Positions 60,926 through 64,000 of a DNA stretch of 64,000 nt are shown here, in pieces. The notes beneath the pieces were generated by a model. That model searched no databases. It was not told the origin of the DNA and saw only the letters and a list, made by a program, of their open reading frames with translations. Within the stretch, counting starts at the first letter, position 1. Each line of letters starts with the position of its first letter. The translations under genes were made by a program, and so were the position numbers. This stretch comes from Pseudoalteromonas nigrifaciens (GTDB lineage: Bacteria > Pseudomonadota > Gammaproteobacteria > Enterobacterales > Alteromonadaceae): assembly GCF_002221505.1 (NCBI RefSeq), contig NZ_CP011036.1:1736001-1800000 (forward strand), read 5' to 3'.

Positions 60926-61825
60926 ATGTTTGTGAGATATAGAAAAAGCAAAAAAAACTATGGGGCAATTATCGCTATCGTAATTGCAACTATCAGTTCA
61001 GTAATATCGTTAGGTTTGTTTTTTTACCGCTTTGGTTTTGACTTTAGTGCAACAATAACTGACTGGATTAATACGGCAACTTACTTTAATAACCTTCTTT
61101 CGCCTATATTTTTATTTATTACAATTTTACTGCTGTATTGGACTTGGCGAGATACTAAAGAAGCTCTTGAAATCCAGAGTAATGAGCTTTCATTACAACG
61201 TAGAGAATTAAAAAGTAATCGCTCAATTCATGAAAAACAACTTCAAACTCAAAAACGAAAAGATGATCTAGATATTTTTTCTAGAAGAATAAATGAACTT
61301 GATAAGAACTTTGTATCCGTTTTAAGCGAAAGAGATTTAATGTATATCTTACCTAGGTTTCTGGCTGCTTTGCATAATAACAACCTTTTAGAAGATTGTT
61401 ATATAAAAGTAATGGATCAAGTACGTGTAGTAGAGCCTGACGTTAAGCAAATGACGATGAATATATCAAAGTATATATATAATGAAACGTTCAACACAGA
61501 TGATGCTATTAAAGACTACTTAAAGCTCTCTATTACTCATAATAAACAATGCTTATTAGCACATTTATTTGAAATTGATGAACACAGAAGCCATATTTTT
61601 ACTGTTATGATCGGGCAAATATTAATTAATTCGAATATATTTAAGAGAAGAGTTAACACCCTTGAACGTTTACTTGGTAGGATAGATAGGGTATCAATAG
61701 CCTTTTCGCATATCTATATCGAAGAGCTAGAATTACACTTTGATATAGAAATTATTTTTTTATTAAGTGATGCTGGGTACCTTAATATTCCAGAAGGATT
61801 AGATACTGTTCTTCGAGAGCTTTAA
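60926..61825 (+). CDS. Putative phage abortive infection-like membrane protein (moron)
   Basis: A 299-aa protein with two membrane helices (AIIAIVIATISSVISLGLFF near 15 and NNLLSPIFLFITILLLYWTW near 55), then a coiled coil (75-120) and a helical soluble part. This layout, with LLSPIFLFITILLLYW just before a coiled coil, resembles the putative phage abortive infection (putAbiC-like) family. It is AT-rich and lies alone between the tape measure and the distal tail genes, where virion genes are expected. A GTG at 60932 is an alternative start. It probably protects the lysogen from other phages; this is inferred. Confidence 0.65.
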   Translation: MFVRYRKSKKNYGAIIAIVIATISSVISLGLFFYRFGFDFSATITDWINTATYFNNLLSPIFLFITILLLYWTWRDTKEALEIQSNELSLQRRELKSNRSIHEKQLQTQKRKDDLDIFSRRINELDKNFVSVLSERDLMYILPRFLAALHNNNLLEDCYIKVMDQVRVVEPDVKQMTMNISKYIYNETFNTDDAIKDYLKLSITHNKQCLLAHLFEIDEHRSHIFTVMIGQILINSNIFKRRVNTLERLLGRIDRVSIAFSHIYIEELELHFDIEIIFLLSDAGYLNIPEGLDTVLREL

Positions 61826-61918
61826 CCTCTGATACCCATGTAAACCCCTTTCCAGCCAAAGAGTTACCCCTTAAGTTTTATACTCGTTACCAGTGTTTAA
61901 TCTTGAAACCTGGTAACG

Positions 61919-62524
61919 ATGCAACCTCTTCCACTCCCAAAACGGCCTAAGTTATCTAACTTTACGTTAGTGCCTAATAGCCAAACTCATTTAAATAAAG
62001 CTAACAATGCCACTGAAATTTACGACTTAGAAGGTGCTTATTGGGAGTTTGAAATTGAACTTGCCAATGTGCCTGAGCGCGATGCGTTGGCGCTTGATGG
62101 TTTTATTGCCAGCCTTCGCGGCCAAGTGGGTACATTTACCTTAATTGATTATCGCCGTGAGCAGCTAGATAAAGACTTTACTGGCTTTGTACGTGGTGCA
62201 AACCAAGATGGCAACATATTAAATATCGATGGCTTACCCGCTAACAAAATCTTGCTGGTTGCTGGCGAACGCATGCAAGTTGGCGTTGGGCAAAGCACTG
62301 AGCTTAAAATATTAACGGCTGACTTGGTAAGTAATTCGATTGGCCAAGCAACGGTTAATTTTGAATCTCCTGTTCGCAGAATACCTGCAGACAATACCCT
62401 AATTACGTTTAAGCAACCCGCTGGCTTATTTAGACTTGCAGATAATAAGCAAGGGCTTGCGAGTGCTCAATATAAAAAAGGCATTGTTACCAGCTGGAAA
62501 ATTAAAGGCCGGGAGGCGTTTTAA
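61919..62524 (+). CDS. Distal tail protein-like
   Basis: A 201-aa protein (YDLEGAYWEFEIELANVPERD, GQVGTFTLIDYRREQLD in part) following the tape measure gene. Such two-layer beta proteins form the tail tip hub in siphoviruses. It ends one base before the next gene begins. Not assigned to a named family with certainty. Confidence 0.7.
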   Translation: MQPLPLPKRPKLSNFTLVPNSQTHLNKANNATEIYDLEGAYWEFEIELANVPERDALALDGFIASLRGQVGTFTLIDYRREQLDKDFTGFVRGANQDGNILNIDGLPANKILLVAGERMQVGVGQSTELKILTADLVSNSIGQATVNFESPVRRIPADNTLITFKQPAGLFRLADNKQGLASAQYKKGIVTSWKIKGREAF

Positions 62525-63114
62525 TGGAAAGCTTAAATGCTGCTTTACTTGCTGATTTAGCTAATAGCGGCCGTGCCCGCTACTTTGTGCGCTTAGCCTT
62601 TAAAAGTGGTGATGTTTTACTGCATACAGGTGTTGGTGAGCGCCGCTTTAAAAACCGTACTTGGCATGGCGTAGGTATGTTAGGCACGGTAAGCGAAATA
62701 CCGGCCAGCGATAAAAATGACAGTGCCCGTATTCGTTTAACTTTACACACTCAAGACCAAGCTGTTTTAGCTGAGGTTGCCGAAAATGACCCTATTAGCC
62801 TGGGCTGCGAAATTTACCTTGTAACTGTTGATGAGCATTACCGCGTTAGCCAAAGCCAAATACTTGAAAGCGGCTACATTGTTGCGTGCGATGTTGAACG
62901 TGGTGACGTGTCGCAAATTCAATTGAGCATAGCGGGTGAAAGCGAGCGTTGGAAAGATGCACGATTACACCAACGCTGGAACGATGCAACCCAAAAAGCG
63001 CTGCACCCGGGCGATAAGTTTTTTAGTGAGCAAACAACGGCAAACAAACAAAAGCTACGTGACACACAACCGGGTAAATACATAGGGGATAATCGACATG
63101 AACGCCAACGCTAA
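62524..63114 (+). CDS. Tail protein of the DUF2163/BR0599-like family
   Basis: A 196-aa protein with NRTWHGVGMLGTVSEIPASDKNDSARIRLTL and ISLGCEIYLVTVDEHYRV (in parts), typical of DUF2163/BR0599 tail-tip proteins in GTA-like and siphovirus tails. It overlaps the next gene by 17 bases. Confidence 0.78.
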   Translation: MESLNAALLADLANSGRARYFVRLAFKSGDVLLHTGVGERRFKNRTWHGVGMLGTVSEIPASDKNDSARIRLTLHTQDQAVLAEVAENDPISLGCEIYLVTVDEHYRVSQSQILESGYIVACDVERGDVSQIQLSIAGESERWKDARLHQRWNDATQKALHPGDKFFSEQTTANKQKLRDTQPGKYIGDNRHERQR

Positions 63115-63508
63115 ACTTGCTGCTTTTGTTACTCAGCGTAACTGTGAACCTTTTAAATGGGGTAAAAATGATTGTTGCTTATTGATTGCAGATTGGGTGT
63201 TGTTTGCAACGGGCAATGATGTTGCAGCTGACTTTAGAGGCGCTTATCGCTCAAAAACGGGGGCATTTAAACAATTGTTTAAACGCGATTTAAACGATGT
63301 TCAAAGTGTATTTAAAGACCGTTTAAACCCTGAAGTACCGATTGCTTACGCACGCCGTGGCGACATTGCATTAGTTGAATTTAATAATGAATATGTGGGC
63401 GGCATTGTGACTGTTAACGCTGTGGTATGTGTAGGTGATAAAGGGTTAGTTACTCTACCTATGGATGCCGTAAAGGCGGTGTACCCGTTGGAGCCTCGCG
63501 ATGTCTAA
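63098..63508 (+). CDS. DUF6950/NlpC-like tail-tip protein
   Basis: A 136-aa protein with the segment FKWGKNDCCLLIADWVLFATG, where the ND-C pattern resembles the cysteine motif of NlpC/P60-like tail peptidases, and RRGDIALVEF further on. Position before the tail-tip J-like gene matches the K-type protein. Residues 56-77 are encoded by array F. The downstream gene starts 8 bases before this stop. Confidence 0.75.
   Translation: MNANAKLAAFVTQRNCEPFKWGKNDCCLLIADWVLFATGNDVAADFRGAYRSKTGAFKQLFKRDLNDVQSVFKDRLNPEVPIAYARRGDIALVEFNNEYVGGIVTVNAVVCVGDKGLVTLPMDAVKAVYPLEPRDV
63266..63328. repeat. 11-bp-phased TTTAAAC array F inside a coding sequence
   Basis: TTTAAAC at 63266, 63278 and 63289, TTCAAAG at 63300, TTTAAAG at 63311 and TTTAAAC at 63322: steps of 12, 11, 11, 11, 11. 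It lies wholly inside the gene at 63098-63508. An 11-bp period is not a multiple of three, so the motif falls in changing codon frames and is not an amino-acid repeat. Confidence 0.85.
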
Positions 63509-64000
63509 GGTTGTTGATGTTGTAGTTGATACTGGGGGTGATATTTTTGGCCTAGGGCGCAGTGTTTTTAATAAAACAGTGGGAGCGCTCTGGGATTCGC
63601 TTACGCCTGATTTACCAGAAGAAGATTTAGCGACACTGGCTAAAGGCTTACAAAAAGGTATTGATCAGCCCCGACGCATTACGTTTGGCCGCGACCGTGT
63701 TGGTGGTGTTATTGCGCACCAGGCGGAAGTTGAACGTGGTGAAAAAAAGTTTGTGCAAATGGTGGTGCTTATAAATGGTGCCCCTATTGACGCGCTTGAA
63801 GAAATTTATATAGCTGATAAACCCATTACTGATTATCCAGGCGAAAGCTGGGATTATGAGTTAAGTGATGGCCGCCATACAACGGCTAATACTAAAGCTG
63901 TGGCTAAGATGGCCGGTTGGACAAATGAGCATATAGGCATTGACCAAGCACATATTTTTATAGAGCTGGAAAACAACCGCGAAGTATTTGAAGATGGTAT
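63501..64000 (+). CDS. Tail tip/host-specificity J-like protein, N-terminal part (cut by window end)
   Basis: An open frame starts at 63501 (MSKVVDVVVDTGGDIFGLGRS, in part) and runs to the window end, at least 166 aa. PRRITFGRDRVGGVIAHQ and YIADKPITDYPGE are typical of the N-terminus of J-like tail-tip proteins in B3/lambda-type phages, which contact the host receptor. It overlaps the previous gene by 8 bases. Confidence 0.75.
   Translation, partial: MSKVVDVVVDTGGDIFGLGRSVFNKTVGALWDSLTPDLPEEDLATLAKGLQKGIDQPRRITFGRDRVGGVIAHQAEVERGEKKFVQMVVLINGAPIDALEEIYIADKPITDYPGESWDYELSDGRHTTANTKAVAKMAGWTNEHIGIDQAHIFIELENNREVFEDG

Larger units (their letters stand above)
31969..64000. mobile_element. Mu-like transposable prophage (left part; right end outside window)
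   Basis: The segment carries MuA and MuB homologues, a Ner-like protein, GemA, Mor, DUF1804, Mu gp28-like terminase, DUF935 portal, gpF-like head protein, DUF1320, gp37-like and virion-morphogenesis genes, all typical of transposable phages. Tail genes look siphovirus-like (tube, frameshifted chaperone, tape measure, DUF2163-like), as in B3/D3112-type phages rather than Mu. The genome is arranged in two divergent arms around a repressor at 47219. The start coordinate is a guess within 31401-32180. Confidence 0.85.

Noticed and set aside
32181..63328. CRISPR arrays as explanation for the TTTAAAC repeats
   Set aside because: Units are 7 bp with 4-bp separation, far too short for repeat-spacer arrays, and no cas genes are present.
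1..64000. tRNA or rRNA genes
   Set aside because: I found no cloverleaf with TTCRANNC and CCA-type ends, and no rRNA-like stretch; the prophage boundary also shows no tRNA attachment site, as expected for a transposable phage.

Overview
The window looks like a chromosomal segment of a marine gammaproteobacterium, most likely Pseudoalteromonas. The DNA is AT-rich. Supporting genes are a three-domain copper nitrite reductase, rmf, and fabA with FabR- and FadR-like sites arranged as in enteric bacteria. The genus is inferred from gene content, not from a search.

Layout. (1) 1-4668: two IS21-family elements. The first is cut by the window edge. The second (1254-3888) splits a REP-associated (Y1) transposase gene. 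(2) 4924-12984: a nitrite/copper locus on the minus strand, nirK-nirV-sco, behind a perfect FNR-type box. It is accompanied by a frameshifted outer-membrane protein gene, a MITE-like element, cytochrome b561, a YeeE/YedE transporter and a second sco gene. That second copy carries a decayed version of the nirK promoter. (3) 12985-31400: housekeeping and envelope genes: a TM2 protein, exported leucyl aminopeptidase, a kinase, acuI with its TetR regulator, rmf, fabA, a QueD-like protein, an M23 peptidase, a thioesterase, a five-gene operon (response regulator, MoxR, DUF58, TgpA-like transglutaminase, NhaC-like antiporter), a TorF-like porin and a SorC regulator. (4) About 31.9 kb to the window end: a Mu-like transposable prophage.

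The prophage is built around a central immunity region (47017-47221) with a 20-bp palindromic operator. Leftward run a Ner-like gene, MuA, MuB, GemA, Mor, endolysin, terminase, portal and the gpF-like head protein. Rightward run a LexA-type self-cleaving repressor, cargo genes, the head protease/scaffold, capsid, and a siphovirus-like tail module that leaves the window. The morphogenesis genes are therefore split between two divergent arms, unlike phage Mu. The tail chaperone gene carries a classic -1 frameshift signal.

Most interesting content: a cargo unit at 48841-49970. It consists of a promoter, a structured leader closed by a 10-bp long-range stem and containing a tandem 10-nt repeat, a 50-aa hydrophobic protein, and a stand-alone 255-aa reverse transcriptase joined to it by an ATGA overlap. 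It resembles defence-associated reverse transcriptase systems but matches none I can name. A second unexplained signal is a set of arrays of TTTAAAC at 11-bp spacing, at six places in the prophage; one lies inside a coding sequence where amino-acid repetition cannot explain it. A membrane protein resembling phage abortive-infection proteins sits between the tape measure and tail-tip genes.
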